DNA of 64,000 bases, taken from positions 62,001-126,000 of the forward strand of contig NZ_CP107546.1 of the NCBI RefSeq assembly GCF_025836995.1. Direction: 5' to 3'. The DNA is from Microbacterium sp. M28 (GTDB lineage: Bacteria > Actinomycetota > Actinomycetes > Actinomycetales > Microbacteriaceae). The position numbers and the translations under genes were made by a program. Numbering within the stretch: position 1 is the first letter of the stretch; each line of letters begins with the position of its first letter. Shown in pieces: positions 24,148-33,900 of the stretch. The notes under the pieces are model-generated. The model had not been told where the DNA came from. It did no database searches and worked only from the letters and a program-made list of their open reading frames with translations.

Positions 24148-24975
24148 TCACGCGTCGCGGGTGCGCAGCACAGCCCACGCCCCCAGCATCCCGGCGGCGA
24201 CCCACGCGGCCAGCGCGAGATACGCGATCTCGGGGGACAGGCCGTCGACTCCTTCCGGTACGGGGTTGATGGCGTACTGCGCGGCGGACATCGGCAGGTA
24301 GCGCGAGGCCTCAGCGATCCACTGCCAGGCATCCCCTGCCATGGTGAAAGTCATCGATACGATCGGCAGCACGAACAGCAGCCCGACGGTCGCCGCGATC
24401 GCGCCGGCGCCCGAGCGCAGGATGAACCCGAAGGCGACGCCGATCAGAGCGAAGACCGCCATCGCTGCGGAGGCGAGCAGGATCGGTCGGATGGTGACAT
24501 CGAAGTCGGACCAATCCAGACCCAGACCCTTGGACTCCGCGATCGGGCTGATGACGAGAGCCGCGCCGAAGAAGATCACCAGCGACGCGACGAACAGCAG
24601 CGCAGCCAGCACGACGGCCTTCGCCGCCAGCACCATCCCGCGCACGGGCACGGCGCTGAGCGTGGAGCGGATCATCCCGGTGGAGTACTCGCCGGTCACC
24701 GAGATCGTGCCAAGGATGCCGGCGAGCAGCATCGTGAACTGGATCGGCGAGACGACAGCCTGGATCATGGGGAACTGGTCCGCGGCACCGACCGTCGACG
24801 CGATCAACGTGGCGATCCCGACGGTCAGCAGGGCTGTGATCCCGATCGACCACCAGGTCGATCGCAGCGTGGCGATCTTGATCCATTCGCTGCGTAGGGT
24901 TCGCAGGAAGGTCAGTCGGTACGGCGACGTGACGTGCGTGGTGCGTCGCGTGCCCTCCGCGGTCATGGTGCTCAT
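24148..24975 (-). CDS. ABC-2 type exporter permease
   Basis: A 275-residue membrane protein with six hydrophobic segments and the ABC-2 pattern: LRTLRSEWIKIATLRSTWWS before the first segment and SVTGEYSTGMIRSTLSAVP near residue 95. It pairs with the ATPase encoded just upstream (ATGA overlap). A multidrug, bacteriocin or antimicrobial-peptide efflux role is suggested by the adjacent two-component system, but the substrate is unknown. Confidence 0.88.
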   Translation of the reverse strand: MSTMTAEGTRRTTHVTSPYRLTFLRTLRSEWIKIATLRSTWWSIGITALLTVGIATLIASTVGAADQFPMIQAVVSPIQFTMLLAGILGTISVTGEYSTGMIRSTLSAVPVRGMVLAAKAVVLAALLFVASLVIFFGAALVISPIAESKGLGLDWSDFDVTIRPILLASAAMAVFALIGVAFGFILRSGAGAIAATVGLLFVLPIVSMTFTMAGDAWQWIAEASRYLPMSAAQYAINPVPEGVDGLSPEIAYLALAAWVAAGMLGAWAVLRTRDA

Positions 24976-25883
24976 GCGATCTCCTTGGTCCGGTATTCGA
25001 CCGAGTCGCCGGTGAGCGCCAGGTAGGCGTCTTCGAGCGATCCGGTGGTGGGGGTGAGCTCGTGCAGGGGGATCCCGCGGTCTGCGGCGATGTCGCCGAT
25101 GCGGGATGCCGGAAGCCCCACGATCTCCAGCAGGTCGGGCTCGGTGCTGACGATCTCCACGTCGGCGTGCGTGACGGCCTCGGCCAGCGCCGCGGCCCGC
25201 GGTGTGCGGACGCGCACCGTATTGGCCGTCCATGCCCGCACGAGGTCGTCCAGTGATGCGTCGGCGAGCACTCGGCCGCGTCCCATCACGATGACGTGGT
25301 CGGCGGTCTGCGCCATCTCGCTCATGAGGTGGCTGGACAGGAGCACGGTGCGTCCCTCGGATGCCGCGTGGCGCACGAACTGGCGCACCCAGCGCACGCC
25401 CTCGGGGTCGAGGCCGTTGACCGGCTCGTCGAGGATGAGGGTGTGCGGGTCGCCGAGCAGCGCCGAGGCGATGCCGAGCCGCTGGCCCATACCGAGCGAG
25501 AACTTCCCGGCGCGCTTGCGGGCCACCGGGGTGAGCCCGGCGAGGTCGATGACCTCGTCGACGCGGGCGGACCCGATGCCGTGGGTGGCCGCCATGGCAC
25601 GCAGGTGGTTCCGCGCGGTGCGACCGGTGTGCACGGCCTTCGCGTCGAGGAGCACCCCGACATGGGTCAGCGGTGCGGGCAGCCGACGGTATTCGACGCC
25701 GTCGATCGTGGTGCGCCCGGCCGTCGGGCGGTCGAGCCCGACGATCATGCGCATCGTGGTGGACTTGCCGGCGCCGTTGGGACCGAGGAAACCGGTGACG
25801 GCGCCGGGGCGGATGGTGAACGACACGTCCTCGACGGCCGTCTTGTCCCCGAATCTCTTCGTGAGGCCTTCTGCAGTGATCAT
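24972..25883 (-). CDS. ABC exporter ATP-binding protein
   Basis: A 303-residue ATPase of the drug/CcmA type. Walker A GPNGAGKST, signature FSLGMGQRLG, Walker B LILDEPVNGLDPEG and the switch SSHLMSEM are all present. The C-terminal 90 residues form the small beta-domain seen in antibiotic exporters. First gene of the exporter pair; no clear promoter motif was found in the 90 nt upstream, which end in a strong terminator. Confidence 0.93.
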   Translation of the reverse strand: MITAEGLTKRFGDKTAVEDVSFTIRPGAVTGFLGPNGAGKSTTMRMIVGLDRPTAGRTTIDGVEYRRLPAPLTHVGVLLDAKAVHTGRTARNHLRAMAATHGIGSARVDEVIDLAGLTPVARKRAGKFSLGMGQRLGIASALLGDPHTLILDEPVNGLDPEGVRWVRQFVRHAASEGRTVLLSSHLMSEMAQTADHVIVMGRGRVLADASLDDLVRAWTANTVRVRTPRAAALAEAVTHADVEIVSTEPDLLEIVGLPASRIGDIAADRGIPLHELTPTTGSLEDAYLALTGDSVEYRTKEIA

Positions 25884-25973
25884 GCTGTCGACGCTACGGA
25901 CAGGAGGCGTCGGCGCGCGTCCTCCCGCGGTACCGAGTGTGCGGGGCGGGACGGCACCGCAGGACCACAGTGA

Positions 25974-26007
25974 AAGAGGCCGCGACGGTCTTCCGTCGCG
26001 GCCTCTT
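25974..26007. terminator. strong bidirectional hairpin between two minus-strand units
   Basis: A perfect 15-bp stem (25974-25988 with 25993-26007) around a TCTT loop. It lies after the small membrane-protein gene read on the minus strand, and before the exporter operon, so it should stop read-through into the exporter. Confidence 0.85.
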
Positions 26008-26043
26008 CCTTTCACCGATGCGCAACAGGTGCGCCCCGGGATG

Positions 26044-26208
26044 TCAGACTCTGTTGCGTCCGCCGATCACTCGGAACAGGAACGCGATCAGCGCGATGAC
26101 ACCGACGATCAGCGCCACCCACAGCAACCAGTTCAGCGCTGTGTTGAGGCCGCCGACGATGGCGAGAATGACGGCGATGACGATGATCAGCACCAATGCG
26201 ATGTTCAT
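26044..26208 (-). CDS. 54-residue two-helix membrane protein
   Basis: A short gene with AAGGAGTC before its ATG. It encodes MNIALVLIIVIAVILAIVG then a second hydrophobic helix (LWVALIVGVIALIAFLF) and a basic end (RVIGGRNRV). This helix-turn-helix hydrophobic pattern is like small stress or DUF-type membrane proteins of high-GC actinobacteria; no function is known. It is monocistronic, and a strong terminator follows. Confidence 0.75.
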   Translation of the reverse strand: MNIALVLIIVIAVILAIVGGLNTALNWLLWVALIVGVIALIAFLFRVIGGRNRV

Positions 26209-26358
26209 GAACGACTCCTTCGCTCGGGTTGTGCATCCATCATCCCGCGGCTTCCCAGATCGAGCCGGAGGGTTGACGCGCCCTCTTCCGCAGTGCTAGC
26301 CGCGCCCGAGTGTCGTCGGGGGCAGGGAGAATGGGGAGGACGAGTTCAGAGGAGAGAC

Positions 26359-27534
26359 ATGGCAGCGCATCCCTTCGACGCGATCACCGCGGACGATCTT
26401 CGCCAGGCCGGCAGCGTGAAGTGGACGGCCTTCCCGGACACGATCGGCGCCTTCGTCGCCGAGATGGACTTCGGTGTCGCGCCCGCGATCAGCGACGCGG
26501 TCAAGGCATCGCTGGATGCCGGGCTCACGGGGTACCTGCCGACGCGACTGACGACGCAGCTCGCCGAGGCCACGGCATCCTGGTACTCCGAGAAGTACGG
26601 CTGGGACGTGCCGGCCGAGCGCGTGCGCGCCGTGCCGGACGTGATCGCGGCGTTCGAATTCGCGATCACGTCGTCCACCTCGCCGGGCGCCGCGGTGATC
26701 GTGCCGACACCGGCATACATGCCGTTCCTGACGGTGCCTGGGCGCCTCGGACGACGGGTGATCGAGGTGCCGAGCGTCCTCGTCGGGGGCCGCTGGGTCA
26801 TGGACCACGCCGGCGTGACGGCGGCGTTCGCCGACGGCGGCGAGCTGCTCGTGCTCTGCAACCCGCACAACCCGCTCGGCACGGTCGCCACCCGTGACGA
26901 GATGCTCGAGATCGCCGCCACGGTGGATGCCGCGGGCGGGCGGGTGTTCAGCGATGAGATCCACGCACCGCTCGTGTTCGCTCCGGGAACCCACATTCCG
27001 TACGCGTCGGTGTCCGACGTCGCAGCAGCGCACACGCTGACTGCGGCATCCGCGTCGAAGGCGTTCAACCTCGCCGGCTTCAAGTGCGCACAGCTGATCT
27101 TCTCGAACGACGAGACCGAACGGCTGTGGGAGGAGGACGGCGGCTGGGCCGGTCACGGCACGGCGACCATCGGCGTCGTCGCCAACGTCGCCGCCTACAC
27201 CGGAGGCGAGGCCTGGCTCGACGACGTCGTGGACTATCTCGATGGCAATCGGCGACTTCTCGCCGAGCTGGTCGACGAGATCCCCGGCGTGAGCATGACC
27301 ATGCCCGAAGGGACATATATCGCGCTGCTGGACTTCCGTGAGACCGGTCTGACCGGTGATCTGGCCGCATGGTTCCGCGAACATGCCGGTGTCGCCATGA
27401 CCGACGGCTCGGCCTGCGGGGAGGCGGCGATCGGATACACGCGGTTCGTGTTCGCGACGCCGCGGCCGGTCATGGTCGACGCCATGGCACGGGTCAAGCA
27501 GGCGCTGGCCGAGGTGGCCGAGCGCGCGGCTTGA
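26359..27534 (+). CDS. MalY/PatB-type PLP aminotransferase, probable cystathionine beta-lyase
   Basis: A 391-residue fold-type I PLP enzyme. It has the MalY/PatB pattern VKWTAFPDTIGAFVAEMDFG near the N-terminus, LCNPHNPLGTV (about 175), FSDEIHAPLVF and the PLP-lysine motif ASASKAFNLAGFKCA. Such proteins cleave cystathionine or other Cys-S conjugates to homocysteine, pyruvate and ammonia. A GGAGAG site precedes the ATG. Monocistronic; specificity between lyase and aminotransferase cannot be decided from sequence. Confidence 0.9.
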   Translation: MAAHPFDAITADDLRQAGSVKWTAFPDTIGAFVAEMDFGVAPAISDAVKASLDAGLTGYLPTRLTTQLAEATASWYSEKYGWDVPAERVRAVPDVIAAFEFAITSSTSPGAAVIVPTPAYMPFLTVPGRLGRRVIEVPSVLVGGRWVMDHAGVTAAFADGGELLVLCNPHNPLGTVATRDEMLEIAATVDAAGGRVFSDEIHAPLVFAPGTHIPYASVSDVAAAHTLTAASASKAFNLAGFKCAQLIFSNDETERLWEEDGGWAGHGTATIGVVANVAAYTGGEAWLDDVVDYLDGNRRLLAELVDEIPGVSMTMPEGTYIALLDFRETGLTGDLAAWFREHAGVAMTDGSACGEAAIGYTRFVFATPRPVMVDAMARVKQALAEVAERAA

Positions 27535-27535
27535 G

Positions 27536-28633
<1,098 letters not shown>

Positions 28634-28635
28634 TC

Positions 28636-29412
28636 ATGGAGATCGTCACCTCTGCCGACGGAACACCCATCGCCACCCGCACGACGGGGTCCGGCCCGAC
28701 CGTCGTCATCGTGAACGGCGCCCTGTCCACGGCCCGCGATGCGCAGGAGATCGCGCGGGCGTTCGCCGACATCGGATTGCGCGCTGTCACCTACGACCGG
28801 CGCGCCCGCGGCGACAGCGGTGACGCCGCGCCGGCCGAGCCGCTTCGCGAGGTGGAGGATCTCGCGGCGGTGATCGCGGCCTCCGGATCCGAAGCCTCTG
28901 TGATCGGGCACTCGTCGGGTGCCGTGCTCGCGCTCTACGCCGCTGGCGAGGGCGTGCCGATGAGCCGACTGTTCCTCTCCGAGCCGCCGTTCCGATTCGG
29001 TGCGGGCGACCCCGCCGCCGATCTGACCGAGCGTCTGCAGGCGCTGGTCGACGACGGGCGTCCGGGCGACGCCGTCGTGCTGTTCCAGCGCGAGGGGGTC
29101 GGCCTGCCCGAGGCCTTCATCGAGCAGTTCCGTGCTTCGCCGGGGTTCGACCAGGTCGCACGACTCGGACGCTCCACCGTCTACGACGTCCTCGTGACCC
29201 AGCGCACGTCGACCCCGACGGCGGCCATGCTCGGAGTGTCGATGCCGGTGACGATCCTGCGCGGCTCCGAGACCATGCCGATCCTCGTCTCCGCGGCTTC
29301 CCGTCTGGCCGCTGCGATGCCGGACGCCGAGTTCGTGGAGGTGCCCGAGTCGATCGGCCACCGGATGGACCCGGAGGCGACCGCGCGCATCGTCGCCGCC
29401 CGACTCACCTGA
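28636..29412 (+). CDS. alpha/beta hydrolase
   Basis: A 258-residue soluble hydrolase. The nucleophile elbow GHSSGAV (about residue 96) and the C-terminal catalytic His in SIGHRMDPEA are present, as is the oxyanion region IVNGALST. No specific substrate can be given. A TAGCGT -10 (28624-28629) ends 6 nt before the ATG, so it is probably leaderless. Confidence 0.88.
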   Translation: MEIVTSADGTPIATRTTGSGPTVVIVNGALSTARDAQEIARAFADIGLRAVTYDRRARGDSGDAAPAEPLREVEDLAAVIAASGSEASVIGHSSGAVLALYAAGEGVPMSRLFLSEPPFRFGAGDPAADLTERLQALVDDGRPGDAVVLFQREGVGLPEAFIEQFRASPGFDQVARLGRSTVYDVLVTQRTSTPTAAMLGVSMPVTILRGSETMPILVSAASRLAAAMPDAEFVEVPESIGHRMDPEATARIVAARLT

Positions 29413-29488
29413 CTCGCGGCCTGGATCAGCGGCGTCGCCGCTGTCAAGCCCCTCCGATCCGCCGGGGAGGTCGCGTTACGGTCGCCGC

Positions 29489-30052
29489 ATGATGGCAACG
29501 ACGAAGACATCCTCCACCAAGGCATCCGTCTCCCGTACCGCGCGCGGCGGGAGCGGCGAGAAGCGCACGCGTCGGCAGAACGCCGAGAAGGGCTTCGTGG
29601 CGTCTCCCGAGCTGAGCGCGCACCTGCAGGCCGTACTCGTCGACCTGCTCGAACTGGCGATGCAGGGCAAGCAGGCGCACTGGAACGTCGTGGGCAAGAA
29701 CTTCCGCGACACGCATCGGCAGCTCGACGACATCATCGAGGCGGCGCGCGAGTTCAGCGACACGGTCGCCGAGCGCATGCGCGCGCTGCACGCCGTGCCC
29801 GACGGGCGCAGCGACACGGTGGCGTCGAGCACGACGCTGCCGGAGTATCCGCAGGGCGAGGTCGACACGACCGAGACCGTCGACCTCATCACGGCACGAC
29901 TCGAGGCGGTCGTCGGAACCCTGCGCGAAGTGCATGACGGCGTCGACGAGGAGGACCCCACGAGTGCGGACATCCTCCACGCGATCATCGAGAAGCTGGA
30001 GCAGTTCGCCTGGATGGTGAGCGCGGAGAACCGTACCCCGGCGGGACGCTGA
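29489..30052 (+). CDS. dps: Dps-family ferritin-like protein
   Basis: A 187-residue Dps protein that stores iron and shields DNA under starvation or peroxide stress. The inter-subunit ferroxidase ligands are in KQAHWNVVGKNFRDTHRQLD (His, then Asp and Glu). The first 35 residues are a Lys/Arg/Ser/Thr-rich tail, suited to DNA binding. A TACGGT -10 (29477-29482) ends 6 nt before the ATG. It may share a transcript with the SDR gene 3 nt downstream. Confidence 0.93.
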   Translation: MMATTKTSSTKASVSRTARGGSGEKRTRRQNAEKGFVASPELSAHLQAVLVDLLELAMQGKQAHWNVVGKNFRDTHRQLDDIIEAAREFSDTVAERMRALHAVPDGRSDTVASSTTLPEYPQGEVDTTETVDLITARLEAVVGTLREVHDGVDEEDPTSADILHAIIEKLEQFAWMVSAENRTPAGR

Positions 30053-30055
30053 CCC

Positions 30056-30853
30056 ATGGATGCTGAGCCTCGCCGCGCGATCGTCACCGGCGCGGATTCC
30101 GGAATCGGTCGCGCGACCGCCGTCGCGCTCGCAGCCGAGGGCGTCGATGTGGCGATCACCTGGCATTCGGATGCCGCGGGAGCGGAGGAGACCGCCGAAG
30201 AGGTCCGCTCTCACGGATCGCGGGCGATCGTCGCGCGATTGGACACGTCGGAGATCCCGGCGTGCGGCGACGTGGTCGACGAGCTGGTCGCCGAACTCGG
30301 CGGCCTGGACGTGTTCGTGAACAATGCGGGGATGGGGCTTTCCACCCCCTTCCTCGAGGTCGGGATCGACGAGTGGCGGCGGGTCGTCGATGTGGACCTG
30401 ACCGGCGCTTTCGTCTGTCTGCAACGGGCGGCTCGGCACCTCGTCGCCGCGGGGAACGGAGGGCGTCTGATCGCGGTCACGAGTGTGCACGCGCATCAGC
30501 CGATGGTCGGATCCAGCGCCTACGACGCGGCCAAGCACGGCCTCGCCGGACTGATGAAGAACATCGCGCTCGAGCTCGGCGGCCACGGGATCACCGCGGT
30601 CAGTGTCGCACCGGGTGAGATCGCCACCGGTATGACCGGAAACGAGGACACCGACCCTCGCGAGGTGGATCGCCCGGGCATCCCGCTGGGACGGCCGGGG
30701 GATGCCCGTGAGGTGGCGGCGCTGATCGCCTTCCTCGCATCGCCGGGTGGGGCGTACATCAGTGGCACGTCGATCGCCATCGACGGCGGCATGCTGCAGA
30801 TGGGACCGCAGGCGGGAGCGGCGATCACCCAGCACGGATGGCGGACGGTGTGA
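30056..30853 (+). CDS. SDR-family oxidoreductase
   Basis: A 265-residue classical short-chain dehydrogenase. The cofactor motif TGADSGIGRATA, NNAG, catalytic Ser (VTSVHAHQP) and YDAAKHG are all present. The motif IAIDGGM near the end is typical of glucose-1-dehydrogenase-like members. It starts 3 nt after Dps, so it is coupled with a stress protein. The substrate is not determinable. Confidence 0.93.
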   Translation: MDAEPRRAIVTGADSGIGRATAVALAAEGVDVAITWHSDAAGAEETAEEVRSHGSRAIVARLDTSEIPACGDVVDELVAELGGLDVFVNNAGMGLSTPFLEVGIDEWRRVVDVDLTGAFVCLQRAARHLVAAGNGGRLIAVTSVHAHQPMVGSSAYDAAKHGLAGLMKNIALELGGHGITAVSVAPGEIATGMTGNEDTDPREVDRPGIPLGRPGDAREVAALIAFLASPGGAYISGTSIAIDGGMLQMGPQAGAAITQHGWRTV

Positions 30854-30859
30854 GGGCGG

Positions 30860-31687
30860 ATGGCGCGCGCTCCGGTCGTGCGGATCGGCACCTCGGGGTG
30901 GCGGTACCCGCGCTGGCGCGGTGATTTCTATCCCGAGGGGCTCGCCCAGCGGCGCGAGCTGGAGTACATCGGATCCCGCTTCTCGACCGTCGAACTGAAC
31001 GGTTCGTTCTATTCGCTGCAGCGGCCGGAGAGCTACCGGCGGTGGCGTGCGGCCGTGCCGGACGACTTCCTGTTCGCGGTGAAAGGCTCGCGTTACATCA
31101 CCCACATGCTGCGCCTTCGCGATGTCGAGACGGCGCCGGCGAACTTCTTCGCCTCCGGCGTGCTCGCGCTCGGCTCCGCCCTCGGACCGCTCCTGTGGCA
31201 GCTGCCCGAGCGCGAGGAGTTCGACCCGGAGGTGCTGACGTCGTTCCTCTCCCTACTGCCACGATCGACGGGCGAGGCACTGGAGCTTGCGCGTCGCCAC
31301 GACGATCGGATGTCGGGGAGGGCCTGGCTGCAGATCGATGGGGACAGGCCGTTGCGGCACGCGCTCGAGCCGCGTTCGGTGTCGTTCGGCGAGGCCGAGG
31401 ATCTGCTGCGCGGGCATCGCGTCGCGATGACCGTGGCCGACACGGCGGGGCGTTTCCCGCTCTTCGACTCCGTCACGGCTGACTTCGTCTACGTCCGCCT
31501 TCATGGCGCGCAGGAGCTCTACACGAGCGGCTACACGGATGCCGAACTCGATGAGTGGGCTTCACGCATCCGCGAGTGGACGGATGCCGGGCTCGATGTA
31601 TATGCGTATTTCGACAACGACGCCCGCGGGCACGCCCCGCACGATGCGGTGCGGCTCGCAGAGCGGGTGGCGCCCGGCATTGCGTGA
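30860..31687 (+). CDS. DUF72 (YecE-like) protein
   Basis: A 275-residue TIM-barrel protein with the DUF72 start (RIGTSGWRYPRWRGDFYPEG), the FSTVELNGSFYSLQ strand, DFLFAVKGSRYITHM and the closing VYAYFDNDARGHAPHDA. The family has no firmly known activity. It starts 6 nt after the SDR gene, so Dps, SDR and DUF72 look like one operon. Its stop codon overlaps the operator-like palindrome of the next gene. Confidence 0.92.
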   Translation: MARAPVVRIGTSGWRYPRWRGDFYPEGLAQRRELEYIGSRFSTVELNGSFYSLQRPESYRRWRAAVPDDFLFAVKGSRYITHMLRLRDVETAPANFFASGVLALGSALGPLLWQLPEREEFDPEVLTSFLSLLPRSTGEALELARRHDDRMSGRAWLQIDGDRPLRHALEPRSVSFGEAEDLLRGHRVAMTVADTAGRFPLFDSVTADFVYVRLHGAQELYTSGYTDAELDEWASRIREWTDAGLDVYAYFDNDARGHAPHDAVRLAERVAPGIA

Positions 31688-31713
31688 CACCGGTGAATGC
31701 GGTTCACTGGTGT
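31687..31713 (+). promoter_or_regulatory. 27-bp operator-like palindrome before the CGNR regulator
   Basis: Arms ACACCGGTGAA (31687-31697) and TTCACTGGTGT (31703-31713) are complementary at 10 of 11 positions around a 5-bp centre. It ends one base before the ATG at 31715. The position fits autoregulation by the protein encoded next, which has its own helix-turn-helix. Confidence 0.7.
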
Positions 31714-31714
31714 C

Positions 31715-32482
31715 ATGACGATCGATGCGGTGATTGCGCCGCCCGCCGCGCAGCTGCTCATCGACTTCGTGAACACGGTCGAATGGCAGGTCGACGAGGA
31801 GGCGTGGAGCAGTCCTCGAGCGCTCCGGGCCTGGCTGGATGAGCGGACGGGACGCGATCCGGGGTCGCTCACCGAGAAGGACCTGCTCGTCGCGCGCCGC
31901 CTGCGCGAGGGTCTGCGCGAAGCGCTCCTGGCGCACGCCGGGCACGATCCGAGGCCCGGCGCGATCGACGGGGTGAACGCGTTGCTCGCCGGACTCCCGT
32001 TGCAGCTGCGGTTCGACGAGGAGGGACAGGTGCATGCGGCATCCGTCGGCGCCTTCTTCCTCGCGCCCACCCTGGCCGCGCTCGATACGGCGCGTGCCGA
32101 TGGCAGCTGGGCCCGGGTGAAGGCATGCTCGCGCGACTCCTGCCGCTGGGCGTACTGGGATGCGTCGCGCAACCGATCGGGGCGGTGGTGCACGATGGCG
32201 GGGTGCGGCAACTACGTCAAGATGCGTCGCCGGAACGCGCCCGCCGCGGCCCGCGCCGACGTGGTCGCGTCATCGGGCCGAGCGCCTCGGAAGCTGGACG
32301 TCGCTGCCGTCGCGGGCGTCTCGATGAAGACGGTGTCCAACGTCGTGACCGGCGCCGTGCCGGTCGCTCCCGCGACGCGTGAACGGGTGGAAGCGGCGAT
32401 CGAGGAACTCGGTTACCGGCCCAATCTCGCGGCCCGCGAGCTGCGCACCGGGCGGCGCGAGCCCAGCGGACCGCGCGACTGA
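31715..32482 (+). CDS. ABATE/CGNR zinc-finger protein fused to a LacI-type helix-turn-helix
   Basis: A 255-residue regulator with three parts: an N-terminal ABATE stress-associated domain ([16 protein letters not shown], to about 130), a CGNR zinc finger (CSRDSCRW, then [18 protein letters not shown], about 138-178) and a C-terminal LacI-family helix-turn-helix ([20 protein letters not shown] plus hinge helix [15 protein letters not shown]). CGNR proteins normally end after the zinc finger; a LacI reading head at the C-terminus is unusual because LacI proteins carry it at the N-terminus. An ATG six codons upstream (31697) is possible but lies inside the palindrome. Probably autoregulatory. 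Confidence 0.85.
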   Translation: MTIDAVIAPPAAQLLIDFVNTVEWQVDEEAWSSPRALRAWLDERTGRDPGSLTEKDLLVARRLREGLREALLAHAGHDPRPGAIDGVNALLAGLPLQLRFDEEGQVHAASVGAFFLAPTLAALDTARADGSWARVKACSRDSCRWAYWDASRNRSGRWCTMAGCGNYVKMRRRNAPAAARADVVASSGRAPRKLDVAAVAGVSMKTVSNVVTGAVPVAPATRERVEAAIEELGYRPNLAARELRTGRREPSGPRD

Positions 32483-32484
32483 GC

Positions 32485-32538
32485 GGGCCGGCTATGAGAG
32501 GGCGCACGAGCCGGAGCATCCCTCATGCGATCCGGCCC
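32485..32538 (+). terminator. hairpin after the CGNR-LacI gene
   Basis: GGGCCGG (32485-32491) pairs with CCGGCCC (32532-32538), and inside it ATGAG.GGG pairs with CCCTCAT. It starts 3 nt after the stop. A TAGGCT -10 for the next gene follows at 32558-32563, leaving a leader of about 100 nt with weak GGGAC/GTCCC pairing. Confidence 0.6.
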
Positions 32539-32673
32539 CGGGCCCGGTGTCCGCGCATAGGCTGGAAACGGAGCGCCGTTGCCCGGACCGCGCGATCTTC
32601 CGATCGGGACGCGTCCGCACTCTGAGTCCTCCTGCGCTGAGCGACGGCGTGTCCCCGACGAGAGGATCAATCC

Positions 32674-33372
32674 GTGACAGAAATCGGCATCATCGGCAGT
32701 GGCGCGATCGGCGCGGGAATCGCCCGTCTGGCGGTCGCGGCCGGCATCGATGTGAAGATCGCGAACTCCCGTGGGCCGGAGTCGCTGAACGATCTGATCG
32801 ACGAGCTCGGCTCGAGAGCGACAGCGGCAACCGCCGCTGAGGCGGCCCGGTTCGGAGACCTCGTCGTCCTCGCCGTACCGCTCGGCGCCTATGCGGCACT
32901 CCCCGTCGAAGCGCTGCGTGGGCGTCCGGTGCTGTCGACCGGCAACTACTATCCGTACCGCGATGGTCGGCTCGAGATGCTGGACTCGCTGTCGGTGACG
33001 ACGGCCGAGTACGAGCAGTCACTGCTGCGGGAATCCCGGATCGTGAAGGCCTTCAACAACATCGTCGCCCACCACCTCGCCGGGCTCGCCCATTCGACGC
33101 CCCGCACGGCCCTGCCGGTCGCAGGAGACGACGACGAGGCCAAGCGTGCGTCGATGGAGATCGTCCAGACTCTCGGCTTCGATGCCGTGGATGCCGGTTC
33201 GCTGACGGACTCGTGGCGGTTCGAGCCCGAATCCGGCGCCTACACCGGGATCTACTTCGCCGGCGGCCACGAGGACTACCTCGCCGATCCTGGCGCACCG
33301 CTTCCCGCGGATCGACTGCGGGAACTGCTCGCTGCGTCTCATCGCCCGGATGTGGCTGCTCGGGAATTCTGA
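32674..33372 (+). CDS. NAD(P)-binding F420-dependent-NADP-reductase-like protein
   Basis: A 232-residue Rossmann protein (IGIIGSGAIGAGIARLA, then VKIANSRGPESL) of the NADPH:F420 oxidoreductase-like/ProC-like superfamily. The conserved RIVKAFNNIVAHHLAG and LPVAGDDDEAKRASMEIV regions match this group. It probably oxidises or reduces a small metabolite with NADP; F420 use is not proven. The GTG start has a GAGAGGAT site upstream. Confidence 0.85.
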   Translation: MTEIGIIGSGAIGAGIARLAVAAGIDVKIANSRGPESLNDLIDELGSRATAATAAEAARFGDLVVLAVPLGAYAALPVEALRGRPVLSTGNYYPYRDGRLEMLDSLSVTTAEYEQSLLRESRIVKAFNNIVAHHLAGLAHSTPRTALPVAGDDDEAKRASMEIVQTLGFDAVDAGSLTDSWRFEPESGAYTGIYFAGGHEDYLADPGAPLPADRLRELLAASHRPDVAAREF

Positions 33373-33411
33373 GCTCCCGCCCCTAAGCGCTCACCGACGC
33401 ACGAGCGGATT

Positions 33412-33762
33412 TCAGCTGGGCATGATGCTGATGACCGTGCCGTCCGGGAGGGCCCGGAGCGCCTCGAGGTCGTGATCGAATCTCCCCACGCGCACGAGTC
33501 CCGGCCACGTTCCGGGGCTTGCGTAGTAGAGCACCAGGGTCTGCATCGGCGCGTAGTACCCGATTTCGCCTGGATGCGGGGCGTCGGCCTCGGGCACGCC
33601 GTCCAGAACGAGGTCGCGCCTCAGGGGCGCGACTTTCTCGACGTCGTTGAAGTCGTCGAACGGAAGGGTGAGCGGCAGCAGCTCGCCGAGCTGCCGCGCG
33701 ACGGGGTTCTCGAAGAGCTCGCCTTCGGCGATACGACCGTCAATGATCAGTTCGATGCGCAT
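33412..33762 (-). CDS. cyclophilin-like fold protein
   Basis: A 116-residue protein of the Cyclophil_like2 type. Typical elements are ENPVARQLGELLPLTLPFDD (about 19-38), GEIGYYAPMQTLVLYYA and the RVGRFDHDLEAL ending. The peptidyl-prolyl isomerase site of true cyclophilins is not kept, so enzymatic activity is unlikely. I start at the ATG after a GGAGGCAC sequence (MRIELIIDGR). A related lipoprotein is encoded divergently next door. Confidence 0.8.
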   Translation of the reverse strand: MRIELIIDGRIAEGELFENPVARQLGELLPLTLPFDDFNDVEKVAPLRRDLVLDGVPEADAPHPGEIGYYAPMQTLVLYYASPGTWPGLVRVGRFDHDLEALRALPDGTVISIMPS

Positions 33763-33900
33763 GAGTGCCTCCGGGTTCACCGTACCCAGCGCACGGCGCG
33801 GGATGGGAGGCCCTGCCAGTACGCCCTTTCTCGGAGACTCCCGTAGCTGCGTCGGAGCGCGTTTACTCGGTGGCGACCGCCCACGACCGAGAGGCACGCG

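Noticed and set aside
24107..24205. N-terminal extension of the sensor kinase
   Set aside because: The added residues are Arg-rich and lie over the ABC permease gene end; a -10 box fits the GTG at 24106.
32564..32673. Riboswitch in the leader of the F420-reductase-like gene
   Set aside because: Only weak GGGAC/GTCCC pairing is present and no known aptamer pattern.
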